This document shows, one piece after another, positions 7,577-15,484 of a DNA stretch of 64,000 nt (position 1 is the first letter of the stretch; each line of letters opens with the position of its first letter). Position numbers and translations under genes: made by a program. The notes beneath the pieces were generated by a model that was given only the letters and a program-made list of their open reading frames with translations, did no database searches and was not told the origin of the DNA. The stretch comes from Arthrobacter glacialis (GTDB taxonomy: Bacteria > Actinomycetota > Actinomycetes > Actinomycetales > Micrococcaceae), in contig NZ_PPXC01000009.1 of the NCBI RefSeq assembly GCF_002909445.1, positions 1 to 64,000 on the forward strand, written 5' to 3'.

Positions 7577-8983
7577 ATGTCACCGCAACCAGGAACACTG
7601 CAGCGCCGGCTGAAGCTGCGACACATAGTCTTCATCGGCCTTGCCTACATGTCACCCTTTGCGGTGTTCGATACCTTTGGTATCGTCACCGAAGCGACCA
7701 ACGGCCATGTCCCGGCGTCGTACATCATCGTCACGATCGCGGTGATTTTCACTGCCTTTAGCTATGCCAAGATGGTGCGGATCTTCCCCTCGGCTGGGTC
7801 GGCGTATACCTACACCCGCAAGACGATTAATCCGGGCGTGGGTTTCCTGGTGGGCTGGGCGGCCCTGCTGGACTACATGTTCCTGCCAATGATCAATGCC
7901 CTCCTGGCCAAGATCTACCTCTCCGCCCAGTTCCCCGACGTCCCCGGCTGGGTTTGGATCGCAGGCCTCATCCTGGTCGTCACGCTGCTGAACATTGTGG
8001 GCGTGAGGATCAGTGCTTCCGCCAACATGGTCATGGTCGTTTTTCAGGCCCTCGTCGCGGTCGCCTTCGTGGGCCTCACCCTCAGGGCGATCCTCTCGGA
8101 CAATGCCCTGCAGTTCTCTCTTGCCCCCTTCTATGCGATGGATATGGACACGGCAGGCCTGGTCGGCGGCGCGTCGGTGCTTGCCTTGGCCTTCCTGGGC
8201 TTCGATGCTGTCACGACCCTGTCCGAAGAGACCATCGACGCCGAGAAGAACATGCCGCGCGCAATCATGTGGGTGGCAGCACTCGGTGCCCTCTTCTTCG
8301 TCACGGTCACCTACGTCATGCAGACCCTCGTCCCGGATTTGGCGTCCTTGGAACGCATCACCACGGAAACGGAGAGCGCATCAGGGCACATTGCGCTGTT
8401 CATTGGCGGCATTGCCTTCCAAACAATTTTCCTGGTCGGTGCGATCTGCTCAGTACTGGCTTCGGGCCTCGCCTCACAGACAAGTGCCTCCCGCCTGCTG
8501 TTCGCGATGGGCAGGGACGGAATCCTGTTCAAGCGATTCTTCGGCTACTTGCATCCGCGGTTTGGCACACCAGTGCTGAACATTCTCGCCATCGCGGTGA
8601 TCGCCTTGACAGCACTGATGTTGGACCTGAACTCAGCGACGTCGCTGATTAACTTCGGTGCGTTTACGGCCTTCGCGTTTGTGAACTTGTCTGTCATCGC
8701 GTTCCACCTCCGGCGAAAGGGCCCCCGGTCCGGGCGGTCGATGATCGGCTGGATCGTGGCGCCGGGCGTTGGTTTCCTGATCAATGCCTACCTCTGGGCC
8801 AATCTGGCTCCGCTGGCCATGAAAGTGGGCATCGTGTGGACCTTGCTCGGCGTCGTCTACCTGCTGTGGATCACCCGGGGATTCCGGCGGCCCACACCGG
8901 AAGTGGCTTTCGATGAAGCCGAGGGGACATCGCACCGCGAATCGGATGCCGGAGCCGAGCTCACCATGTCACGGGACGCTTAG
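7577..8983 (+). CDS. APC-family permease, PuuP-like putrescine importer
   Basis: A 468-residue membrane protein with about 12 spans of the amino acid-polyamine-organocation family. It reads very much like E. coli PuuP: GLAYMSPFAVFDTFGIVTEATNGHVPASY near the N-terminus, YPSAGSAYTYxxK-like FPSAGSAYTYTRKTI, LDYMFLPMINALLAKIYL, and SEETIDAEKNMPRAI. ATG 7577 has AAAGG upstream; a frame-open extension back to 7376 overlaps aguA and is not needed. The position after aguB-aguA supports putrescine (or agmatine) as substrate. Its stop overlaps the convergent response-regulator stop by 4 bases, so no room exists for a terminator. Confidence 0.85.
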   Translation: MSPQPGTLQRRLKLRHIVFIGLAYMSPFAVFDTFGIVTEATNGHVPASYIIVTIAVIFTAFSYAKMVRIFPSAGSAYTYTRKTINPGVGFLVGWAALLDYMFLPMINALLAKIYLSAQFPDVPGWVWIAGLILVVTLLNIVGVRISASANMVMVVFQALVAVAFVGLTLRAILSDNALQFSLAPFYAMDMDTAGLVGGASVLALAFLGFDAVTTLSEETIDAEKNMPRAIMWVAALGALFFVTVTYVMQTLVPDLASLERITTETESASGHIALFIGGIAFQTIFLVGAICSVLASGLASQTSASRLLFAMGRDGILFKRFFGYLHPRFGTPVLNILAIAVIALTALMLDLNSATSLINFGAFTAFAFVNLSVIAFHLRRKGPRSGRSMIGWIVAPGVGFLINAYLWANLAPLAMKVGIVWTLLGVVYLLWITRGFRRPTPEVAFDEAEGTSHRESDAGAELTMSRDA

Positions 8984-9606
8984 CGCATGCCCTCGCGCCG
9001 GATGGCCGTGGAAATGGCAGCCGCCCTTGTTTCAACTCCGAGCTTGGCGTAAATATGGGCCAGATGTGTCTTGACGGTGGCCTCGGAGATGAACAGCCGC
9101 TGCCCCAGCGCCTTGTTGCTCAGCCCCTCCGTCAACAGGCTCAACAGCTCGGCTTCCCGGGGTGTCAGCACCTCGTCGGGATTGCGCAGCTGCTGAAACA
9201 GCCGGGATGCAACAGGAGCGCTCATGACACTTTTCCCCTGCACCGCGCCCCGGACTGCGGCAAAAATCTCCTCGGGCGTGGCGTCCTTGAGCAGATACCC
9301 CATGGCGCCTGCGTCCGCGGCCCGGACAATGTCGGCGTCGGAATCGTAGGTGGTGAACACAAGAATGGCCTGCCGGCTGTTGATCCGCCGCACCTGCTTG
9401 ATGGTCTCTATGCCGTCGATGCCGGCACCCATGGCGAGGTCCATGACGATCACCGAGGGACTGTGCTCCGCCATGGCCAGCAGGGCCGCTTCCCCGGAGG
9501 CGGCCTCGGCAACAACGCTGATGTCCGGCTGGGTGCCCAGCAGGGCCTTGAGCCCGCTGCGGACCACCATGTGGTCGTCCACCAAGAGAACAGAAATGGG
9601 AGTCAT
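8980..9606 (-). CDS. NarL/LuxR response regulator, SenR-like
   Basis: The 208-residue protein has a receiver domain (Asp10, Asp11 acidic pocket, phospho-acceptor Asp56 in VIVMDLAMG, Thr in FTTYDSD, Lys in YLLKDATPEE) and a C-terminal LuxR helix-turn-helix (about 145-205; LTPREAELLSLLTEGLSNKALGQRLFISEATVKTHLAHIYAKL). It overlaps the upstream kinase by ATGA and must be its partner. With the divergent HbpS-like secreted protein it recalls the Streptomyces reticuli SenS-SenR-HbpS module, where SenR controls the hbpS/senSR promoters and redox-defence genes. Assignment to that module is inferred from gene order. Confidence 0.87.
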   Translation of the reverse strand: MTPISVLLVDDHMVVRSGLKALLGTQPDISVVAEAASGEAALLAMAEHSPSVIVMDLAMGAGIDGIETIKQVRRINSRQAILVFTTYDSDADIVRAADAGAMGYLLKDATPEEIFAAVRGAVQGKSVMSAPVASRLFQQLRNPDEVLTPREAELLSLLTEGLSNKALGQRLFISEATVKTHLAHIYAKLGVETRAAAISTAIRREGMR

Positions 9607-10820
9607 GCGTCGATATCCTCCGTGGGAAGCTGCGCAGCCACGATGGTTCCCTCGCCGGGCGTGCTTCCCACCGAGAATACTCCGCCCAGCTGCTCCACGC
9701 GTGCCCGCATGGCCCGCAGCCCGTAACCACCGGTTTTCGACGGCGGGGCGGTGCCGCCTGGGTCGAAGCCGTCTCCGTCGTCGTAAATATCCAAGGTGAC
9801 AGTGCCCGGCAGGTACCCCAAGGTCACCGTTGTGTGGGGAGCGGCAGCGTGCAGTTTGATGTTGGCGGCGGCACTCTGAACCACTCGGAGCAGAGCATGG
9901 CGGACATCGGAGGGAAGGGTGCGCGCCATGCCAGTGACTTGCACCCGGACGTCGGGAACGTAGGCGGATGCGGCCTGCAGCAGGGCCTCGGCCAGCGGCA
10001 CGGTGTCCAGCCCCGGCGAGGCCAGTTCATGCACGAGGCTTCGAGTGTCCGTGAGGTTCGCCCGCAACAGTGTGCTGGCCCGGTCCACATCTCCCTTGGC
10101 GGCGGTGCTCGGCCAGGTCCTGGTGGCGGCCTCCAGCAGCAGCAGGCTGCTGGCAAGGCCTTGCGTCACTGTGTCATGGATTTCACGGGAAACCCGCTCG
10201 CGCTCGGCAATGGTGCCGGCCCGGCGCTCGCTGGCGGCGAGCTTGGCCTGGGCCGCTGAAAGCTGCGCGAGAAGGCGGCGCTGTTCCCGGGCATCGTGTT
10301 CAATCCGGTCGTAGATCAGCGTCAACATGGCACCGACGGCCAGCGGCCCCAGCAACATGGCGATGTCGCTGCCGCCGCTGAGCCTGAATAATCCTGCTGA
10401 CGTTGCCAGGGCGATCACTCCACCTGCCAGATGTGCCGCCCAGCCAGACAAAACGGTCCGGCAGAGGAAGAACACAGCAACAGAACACCACGCAAAACTT
10501 GGTGCCACCAGAACCAGTGCCGACCACAAAACAACCAGGGCAAACATCCACAACGCCCAGGGTCGGCGTCGCCGTGCCAATACCGCCACCACCGCATAGA
10601 TGCCGCACACGCCCGCCGCGAGAGCCAGCACCCAAATGTTGTCTGCGGGCGGATGCCGCATGACGTATCGCACCAGTGACGCCATCATAAGCACCACAAA
10701 GCCCAGGTGCACCACCGCATCAATCCGGCCCAGCTGGCGGGACTGTGGGATGACTGATTCCTGGACGCCACCGGAGGGATTGCCGGGGCGGGGCAGCGTG
10801 GCTGGAGCTGAAGGTGGCAT
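9603..10820 (-). CDS. Sensor histidine kinase, SenS-like (HisKA_3)
   Basis: The 405-residue kinase has about five or six membrane spans in residues 30-170 with very short external loops, a coiled-coil linker (REQRRLLAQLSAAQAKLAASE), a HisKA_3 box with His215 in SREIHDTVTQGL, and a HATPase domain with an N-box-like VVQSAAANIKLHA, DDGDGFDP and GGYGLRAMRARV. The lack of a large external sensor domain fits a kinase that receives its signal from a separate secreted protein, as SenS does from HbpS. I take ATG 10820; the open frame to 10973 adds 51 residues lacking membrane or domain features. The response regulator follows with a 4-base overlap. Confidence 0.85.
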   Translation of the reverse strand: MPPSAPATLPRPGNPSGGVQESVIPQSRQLGRIDAVVHLGFVVLMMASLVRYVMRHPPADNIWVLALAAGVCGIYAVVAVLARRRRPWALWMFALVVLWSALVLVAPSFAWCSVAVFFLCRTVLSGWAAHLAGGVIALATSAGLFRLSGGSDIAMLLGPLAVGAMLTLIYDRIEHDAREQRRLLAQLSAAQAKLAASERRAGTIAERERVSREIHDTVTQGLASSLLLLEAATRTWPSTAAKGDVDRASTLLRANLTDTRSLVHELASPGLDTVPLAEALLQAASAYVPDVRVQVTGMARTLPSDVRHALLRVVQSAAANIKLHAAAPHTTVTLGYLPGTVTLDIYDDGDGFDPGGTAPPSKTGGYGLRAMRARVEQLGGVFSVGSTPGEGTIVAAQLPTEDIDA

Positions 10821-10884
10821 GGTCCTGTTCCGGTGCAATGAAAGGTGTTTCTCCCATGCTAGAGCGTCTGCCGTTGCTGGTCTC

Positions 10885-10900
10885 TCAGCCTTTTGGCTGA
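10885..10900. promoter_or_regulatory. Inverted repeat in the kinase/hbpS divergent promoter
   Basis: TCAGCC-TTTT-GGCTGA, perfect 6-bp arms, lies between the divergent kinase (start 10820) and the HbpS-like gene (start 11051). It is a candidate site for the SenR-like regulator, but short palindromes of this kind also occur by chance. Confidence 0.35.
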
Positions 10901-11050
10901 TGCGGCCACCGCATTGGATGATCCTGCTCCAGCCCAAGGCCCGATGCGCTGGCATGGCCGTCCGCGAAACCATGAAGACACGGCACAGGCACCCAAAAGC
11001 TGGCCAGTCCCACCCACAGGCCCAGCATTCAAAAACCCAAGGAGACCACC

Positions 11051-11608
11051 ATGAAGAAGTCCACCAAGATCATGTCCGCCGCCGCCGTTGGAGCGTTGCT
11101 GCTCACGGGAGGCACCACCTTTGTTGCCAATGCCGGCACGAGCCCCGCCGCGCCAGCTGCCAAACCGGCCGCAGATGTCCTCATTGCTGCTTCAAACGCA
11201 GTGCCCCAGAACCGCATTTCCGTTGGTGCGTCTGCAAAAGCTGTGGGCGCGGCCCTGGAAAAATGCCAGGCAGACAAGCTTCCCTTCGTGACCGTTGCGT
11301 TGGTTGACCGCTTCGGCACCGTCCAGGCAATCCTGCGCGGTGACAATGCCGCCGAGCACACCATCGAAGCAGCCAAGGCGAAGGCCTACACGGCCGCCGC
11401 CTTCGGGGCACCCACCAGCGAGCTGGCCAAGCGCATCCAGGGCAACGGCCCCAGCATCGCGGACCTGCCCGGAACCTTGTTCCTGCCCGGCGGCGTTCCC
11501 CTGAAGGTCAACGGTGTCTCCGTGGCCGGGATCGGCGTGGGTGGTGCCCCCGACGGCATGCTGGATGAGGCCTGCGCAGCTGCCGGCGCCGCGGCCCTGA
11601 TCAAGTAG
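11051..11608 (+). CDS. HbpS/GlcG-family secreted haem-binding-like protein
   Basis: The 185-residue protein opens with a Sec signal peptide (MKKSTKIMSAAAVGALLLTGG, cleavage near AGTSPAAPA) and continues as a GlcG/HbpS (DUF336) domain: SAKAVGAALEKCQADKLPFVTVALVDRFGTVQAILRGDNA, HTIEAAKAKAYTAAAFG, then LPGGVPLKVNGVSVAGIGVGG. S. reticuli HbpS is an extracellular octamer that binds haem and iron and modulates SenS. The gene is divergent from a SenS-SenR-like pair, which supports the same role. AAGGAG lies 7 bases before the ATG. Whether haem ligands are conserved cannot be judged without alignment. Confidence 0.85.
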   Translation: MKKSTKIMSAAAVGALLLTGGTTFVANAGTSPAAPAAKPAADVLIAASNAVPQNRISVGASAKAVGAALEKCQADKLPFVTVALVDRFGTVQAILRGDNAAEHTIEAAKAKAYTAAAFGAPTSELAKRIQGNGPSIADLPGTLFLPGGVPLKVNGVSVAGIGVGGAPDGMLDEACAAAGAAALIK

Positions 11609-11617
11609 CCTTTCCTC

Positions 11618-12322
11618 ATGGCACGATTCACAGCGTCCAGCCCACACCAGCGTCTATTGCTGGCGGCCGCAGTGGGGGCCTTGACGGTGTTAATCTCGGC
11701 CTGCACAGCAGGCGAAGGGACGACGGCGGCAACCCAAGTGCCGCCGTCGTCCGCCGCCACGAGCCAATCACCTCTCCCCACCCTCGCAGCAACCGCAACC
11801 ACGCCCGCTGCCCTGTCCACGGAGGCCCAAATGGACCTTGACCAGCAGCTGGTTCTCGCCGCCAAGGCCAACGACCTGCCCCTGGTGGACCGGCTCATCC
11901 AGGGCGGCGGCAACGTCAATGCCAAAGATTCGATGCAGGACTCGGCGTTCCTCTACGCCGGGGCCGAAGGGTTCAACGAGATCCTGGCGCTCACTCTTGC
12001 CCACGGGGCCGATGTGTCCAGCACCAACCGCTACGGCGGAACCGCCCTCATCCCGGCGAGCGAGCACGGGCATGGGGAGACCGTACGGATTCTGATCAAG
12101 GCCGGGGTGCCGGTCAACCACGTCAACAACCTTGGCTGGACGGCCATGCAGGAAGCTGTCCTGCTCAACAACGGCGGCCCCAAGCAGCAGGACGTTGTCC
12201 GGCAATTGCTGGACGCCGGTGCCGACCCGGACCTGCGGGACCCAGAGGGGTGCACTGCCCTGGAGAACGCGCAGCGCCTGGGCTTTACGGAGATCGTGGA
12301 GATCATCAGCGCGCACAGCTGA
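11618..12322 (+). CDS. Ankyrin-repeat lipoprotein
   Basis: The 234-residue protein begins with a lipoprotein signal (LLLAAAVGALTVLISACTAGE; lipobox LISAC, Cys29) and a Ser/Thr/Ala/Pro linker. From about residue 72 it has four to five ankyrin repeats, for example LVDRLIQGGGNVNAKD, ILALTLAHGADVSSTNRYGGTALIPASEHGH, ETVRILIKAGVPVNHVNNLGWTAM and VVRQLLDAGADPDLRDPEGCTAL. It would act as a protein-binding scaffold on the outer face of the membrane. It follows the HbpS-like gene by 9 bases on the same strand, so co-transcription and a shared task are likely. The 3' end overlaps a YCII-like remnant on the other strand. Confidence 0.88.
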   Translation: MARFTASSPHQRLLLAAAVGALTVLISACTAGEGTTAATQVPPSSAATSQSPLPTLAATATTPAALSTEAQMDLDQQLVLAAKANDLPLVDRLIQGGGNVNAKDSMQDSAFLYAGAEGFNEILALTLAHGADVSSTNRYGGTALIPASEHGHGETVRILIKAGVPVNHVNNLGWTAMQEAVLLNNGGPKQQDVVRQLLDAGADPDLRDPEGCTALENAQRLGFTEIVEIISAHS

Positions 12323-12510
12323 GCTGTACCAGTGCGTGGGCCAGTGTTCGGTTGCTAGCCCATTCCAGCGCGGCTTCAAGGTCGCTGGCTTCGATGACCC
12401 AGAAGCCGCCAAGGTATTCCTGGGGCAGCGTGTAGGGTCCGTTGCGCACAACGGCTGAGGCGCCATCGTTGTCAACAGTCATGGCTTACCGAGATCATGT
12501 ACTGCTTCAT
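12306..12510 (-). pseudogene. YCII-domain (DGPF) protein remnant
   Basis: On the minus strand ATG 12510, with GGAGG 6 bases upstream, starts MKQYMISVSHD, a good YCII/DGPF-family N-terminus, and hits a stop after 12 codons. In another frame the sequence resumes as ASAVVRNGPYTLPQEYLGG, then FWVIEASDLEAALEWASN, which matches the family C-terminal half (normally DGPFAETKEQLGGFYVIE..DLDEALEWA), and ends at TGA 12306-12308. The intact family is roughly 110-120 residues, so the middle is deleted and the frame is broken. It overlaps the ankyrin gene by 17 bases. Full-length relatives often accompany ECF sigma factors; none is here. Confidence 0.7.
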
Positions 12511-12719
12511 GCGGTGCCTCCGCTGGAGATGTGAGGTGCTGGGACAATTGCCACTGTAGCGAGGACCGGGGCGCCACCGGCAGGGGCGGCCCGCACGTCG
12601 CCTCAGCGGTTCCGCCCGGAATTTAGCACTGGCATTGCTGCCTAGACTGGTTGAGCGGCCCGTGAACCTACGGGGCAAGCGCCGATGCCGGCATCGGGTG
12701 AAAAGAAAGAGGGAAAACG

Positions 12720-13505
12720 GTGACAGAGTTCTGGCACAGCAACAAGCTGCCGCACTTGGAATCGCGCCGCTCGTGCCAAGAGAGCGCAAGCTACCGGCCA
12801 CACAGTCATGACAGGTTTTCAGTTGGCCTGATCGACTCGGGCAGCACTGTATTCAGCGGGGCCTCGGGGTACCCCGTTCCTTTGGCCGCCGGCGATGTCA
12901 TTCTTATTCCGGCGGGTCACGTCCACGCCTGCAACCCGGACAGCGGTCACTGGCGGTACCAAATGATCCAGGCCGATCAGGACTGGGTTGGTGGGCTCCT
13001 GCAAGAGGGAACCACAGAGCTTGTCTCCGGAATCAGCGTGTACCGGCAGCCGGAAATGTACGGGCAATTCTCACTCATCAACGAACTGATTTTTACCGGC
13101 GCGGCACCCGGCCGGATCGAGGCAGGGTTCCGCGAGGCGTTGGCAGCATGTGCGGAACGTGAACCGGCGCATCGACTGCTTGCCACCACCGACGTTGAGC
13201 TCCTGCACCGGCTGAACCCGGTGTTCATCCGGCTGCGGGATGATGAGGAGAATCCACTGCTCGATGAACTGGCCCAGATCGCGGGGATGGGCAAGTACCA
13301 GCTCATCCGGGCCATGAAAAAGCTGACAGGATTCGCGCCACTGGCGTGGCGGCAGAACGAGCGTGTCATCACTGCCCGGAAGATGCTCCGCGAGGGACGG
13401 CCCCTGGCGGAGACAGCCCACGCACTTGGCTTTGTCGATCAAAGCCACTTCCACCGGGTATTCCGCGCCCATGTGGCTTCATCCCCGGGCAGTTATCGCA
13501 GCTAG
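12720..13505 (+). CDS. AraC-family regulator with cupin sensor
   Basis: The 261-residue protein has an N-terminal AraC ligand/cupin domain (SYRPHSHDRFSVGLIDSG, VPLAAGDVILIPAGHVHAC) and a C-terminal double helix-turn-helix (about 175-260; LLDELAQIAGMGKYQLIRAMKKLTGFAPLAWRQNERVITARKML, then LAETAHALGFVDQSHFHRVFRAHVASSPGSYR). GTG 12720 has GAGGGA 6 bases upstream. It lies 77 bases before a LysE-family exporter on the same strand. AraC genes of this subtype are commonly paired with LysE exporters and probably control them in response to an amino acid or a toxic analogue. Confidence 0.9.
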   Translation: MTEFWHSNKLPHLESRRSCQESASYRPHSHDRFSVGLIDSGSTVFSGASGYPVPLAAGDVILIPAGHVHACNPDSGHWRYQMIQADQDWVGGLLQEGTTELVSGISVYRQPEMYGQFSLINELIFTGAAPGRIEAGFREALAACAEREPAHRLLATTDVELLHRLNPVFIRLRDDEENPLLDELAQIAGMGKYQLIRAMKKLTGFAPLAWRQNERVITARKMLREGRPLAETAHALGFVDQSHFHRVFRAHVASSPGSYRS

Positions 13506-13582
13506 GCGCAATATCGTACAAGACCGCACCGCTGCCATCTAGCAAACTTGACCACGTTCGCAGTCGAGGCAGTGGGAGACAT

Positions 13583-14200
13583 ATGGAACAGTTCTTTGCC
13601 GTGGCGGCGGCGCATTTCTTGGCGTTGCTGATCCCAGGAGTCGATTTTTTCCTGATCGCCCGCACCACCATGAGTCACGGATGGCGCAACGCCAGTGGTG
13701 CCTGCCTGGGCATCGCACTGGCCAACGGTGTGTTCATCGCGGCCGCGTTCTCGGGGCTGTCCCTAATCTCCCACCCGGTGCTGTTGGGAACAATTCAGGC
13801 GGCAGGTGGCATCTTTCTGAGCTACATCGGTGTGATGTTTCTGCGCGCAAGCACAGCAGTGCTTGTCCCCGAGATGGCGGTGGCGGCGCGCAGCACCTGG
13901 GGAAAGAGCTTGGGTCTCGGGTTCGCCTCCGGCCTGCTCAACCCGAAAAACGCACTCTTCTATGTCAGTCTCGCGGCGGGCCTTGCCGCCGCGGATGCCG
14001 TGTCGCTGGGGCTCTATGGTGCCTGGATGTTCGCCGTGGTCCTGCTGTGGGACCTCTTCCTTGCGATTGCCTTGGGGTCGGAACGGGCGCTCAGCAAACT
14101 GTCCCGCTTCCTGCCGTGGATGACAAAGGTCGCCGGAGGTTTTCTTGTGCTCCTGGGGCTCGGGATGGTCGTGACCCTCGTGGCAGGGCTGTGGCAGTAG
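13583..14200 (+). CDS. LysE/RhtB-family amino-acid exporter
   Basis: The 205-residue membrane protein has five to six hydrophobic segments and LysE signatures: LIPGVDFFLIARTTMSHGWRNASGACLGIALANGVF (PGPxxxxxxxxxxxxGxxxGxxxxxG type) and GFASGLLNPKNALFYVSL. It exports amino acids or related compounds by proton exchange. ATG 13583 has GGGAG 6 bases upstream. The preceding AraC gene is the likely regulator. The exact substrate is not predictable. Confidence 0.9.
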   Translation: MEQFFAVAAAHFLALLIPGVDFFLIARTTMSHGWRNASGACLGIALANGVFIAAAFSGLSLISHPVLLGTIQAAGGIFLSYIGVMFLRASTAVLVPEMAVAARSTWGKSLGLGFASGLLNPKNALFYVSLAAGLAAADAVSLGLYGAWMFAVVLLWDLFLAIALGSERALSKLSRFLPWMTKVAGGFLVLLGLGMVVTLVAGLWQ

Positions 14201-14233
14201 CTGTGCCCCTACGGCCGCCTGCCTTGTCTAACC

Positions 14234-14248
14234 TATCGATTAACGATA
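14234..14248. promoter_or_regulatory. Palindrome before the DUF2975/HTH pair
   Basis: TATCG-ATTAA-CGATA lies 33 bases before the DUF2975 start. The following TATATTT could be part of a -10 region, so a protein bound here would block the promoter. The small HTH protein encoded as the second gene is the obvious candidate for autoregulation. Confidence 0.5.
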
Positions 14249-14280
14249 TATTTGCATCGTTGTTCGATGGAAGGATGGGG

Positions 14281-14757
14281 ATGGGACGCTTAACTGTTCT
14301 GGCGCTGCGCACATGCCTCGCGGTGGGATTGGCTGGCCTGTTATTTGTGCAGCTGGTGATGGTGCCGTTGCTGGCCGTTGACCTGAGTGAGGCAGGACCC
14401 GAAGTGCTCAGGGTCAGGCCGGCCATTGTGGTGATAGTTCTGTTGGGACTGTTGGCCATCCAGGTGACGCTTGTGTGCGTGTGGAAACTCCTGAGCCTGG
14501 TGCGCAGGGACGCGGTGTTTGCGCAGGCGGCGTTCAAATATGTGGACGTCATCATCGCCGCCATTGCGGCGGCCGCGCTGCTCACCTTTGCCATGGGTGC
14601 AGTCCTGGCCCCTGGCGAGGCGGTGGCGCCGGGAGTGGTGCTCATGCTCGGGGGCGTGGGGCTGTTGATTGGCGCTGTGGCGTTGATAGTGGTGGTCATG
14701 CGCACTTTGCTGGCCCAGGCCATGACCATGCGCCAAGAGCTGGATGAGGTCATCTAG
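14281..14757 (+). CDS. DUF2975 four-span membrane protein
   Basis: The 158-residue protein has four hydrophobic segments, and the whole pattern matches DUF2975: LRTCLAVGLAGLLFVQLVMVPLLA, VRPAIVVIVLLGLLAIQVTLVCVWKLLSLVRRDAVF, then AFKYVDVIIAAIAAAALLTF, and a last span ending in MRQELDEVI. The C-terminal TLLAQAMTMRQELDEVI motif is typical. ATG 14281 follows GGAAGG; the ATG six bases earlier would be too close to that RBS. The stop overlaps the GTG of the HTH gene by one base. DUF2975/YozG pairs are widespread; the membrane protein's function is unknown. Confidence 0.88.
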   Translation: MGRLTVLALRTCLAVGLAGLLFVQLVMVPLLAVDLSEAGPEVLRVRPAIVVIVLLGLLAIQVTLVCVWKLLSLVRRDAVFAQAAFKYVDVIIAAIAAAALLTFAMGAVLAPGEAVAPGVVLMLGGVGLLIGAVALIVVVMRTLLAQAMTMRQELDEVI

Positions 14758-14966
14758 TGCCCATCATGGTCAATATCGACGTCATGCTGGCCAAGCGCAA
14801 GATGCCGGTGGGTGCCCTGGCCGAACGTGTCGGCATCACCCCGGCCAACCTGGCAGTGCTCAAGAACGGGCGGGCCAAGGCCATCCGGTTCACCACGCTT
14901 GAGGCATTGTGTGAGGCACTCGACTGCCAGCCCGGGGACCTGCTGCGGTGGGAACCCGAACCCTAA
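14757..14966 (+). CDS. YozG-like HTH (Cro/CI) regulator
   Basis: The 69-residue protein is essentially one Xre-type helix-turn-helix: VNIDVMLAKRKMPVGALAERVGITPANLAVLKNGRAKAIRFTTLEALCEALDCQPGDLLRWEP. The closing CxPGDLL motif marks the HTH_26/YozG group. GTG 14757 overlaps the upstream stop; ATG 14766 is an alternative that loses three residues. It probably represses its own operon through the palindrome at 14234-14248. Confidence 0.9.
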   Translation: MPIMVNIDVMLAKRKMPVGALAERVGITPANLAVLKNGRAKAIRFTTLEALCEALDCQPGDLLRWEPEP

Positions 14967-14996
14967 ACCGGGCGCGGGCCCCGGTATTGCCGCGGA

Positions 14997-15425
14997 TCAG
15001 TCGTTGATGGCTTCCACGCCGTCGCGCTTGAGCTGTTCAAGGTGGCCACGCATGTGCCCCAGCGCCTCGGGGGAGTGGGGTTCCCAGTCCAGCACCTCGG
15101 CAATGACCCGCAAGGGTTCGCGCGTGCGGTAGGACCTTGTGGGATTGCCCGGGAATTTCTTGTCCGTCAGATTGGGGTCGTCCTCGAAGGGACCCGTGGC
15201 TTCCACCCGGTAGATCCGCCCGGGGCCCTCGCCAGCGCTGAGCTCGGCGCCCCAGGTGGCCGCATCCAAGGTTGCCGTCAGGTAGAGGAAGTTGGCTGTT
15301 TTTCGTTCACCGTAATTTGAGCTGTGTCCGGTGTTCAACAGCTCGCCGGGCACCAGTGCGGCCTTGGTGCCGTGGTAAAAAGGCCCGGAATCGTTGGGCT
15401 GGGACGGTGTTGTCTGCTGCTCCAT
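14997..15425 (-). CDS. arr: Rifamycin ADP-ribosyltransferase
   Basis: The 142-residue protein matches Arr almost throughout: GPFYHGTKAALVPGELL, SNYGERKTANFLYLTATLDAATWGAEL, GRIYRVEATGPFEDDPNLTDKKFPGNPTRSYRTREPLRVIAEV. Arr transfers ADP-ribose from NAD+ to the ansa-chain C23 hydroxyl of rifamycins and inactivates them. The conserved His (FYHGTK), Tyr (YLTATLD) and Asp (EDDPNLTD) positions used for NAD binding and catalysis are present. ATG 15425 has AGGGG 5 bases upstream. It is separated from the siderophore operon by a terminator hairpin, so it is likely transcribed on its own. I see no mobile element around it. Confidence 0.93.
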   Translation of the reverse strand: MEQQTTPSQPNDSGPFYHGTKAALVPGELLNTGHSSNYGERKTANFLYLTATLDAATWGAELSAGEGPGRIYRVEATGPFEDDPNLTDKKFPGNPTRSYRTREPLRVIAEVLDWEPHSPEALGHMRGHLEQLKRDGVEAIND

Positions 15426-15484
15426 GGGTACCCCTGCGTTGACGTTTGCATCCCACTGTAGCCCCGCGCGGAGCACTGTGGTCC

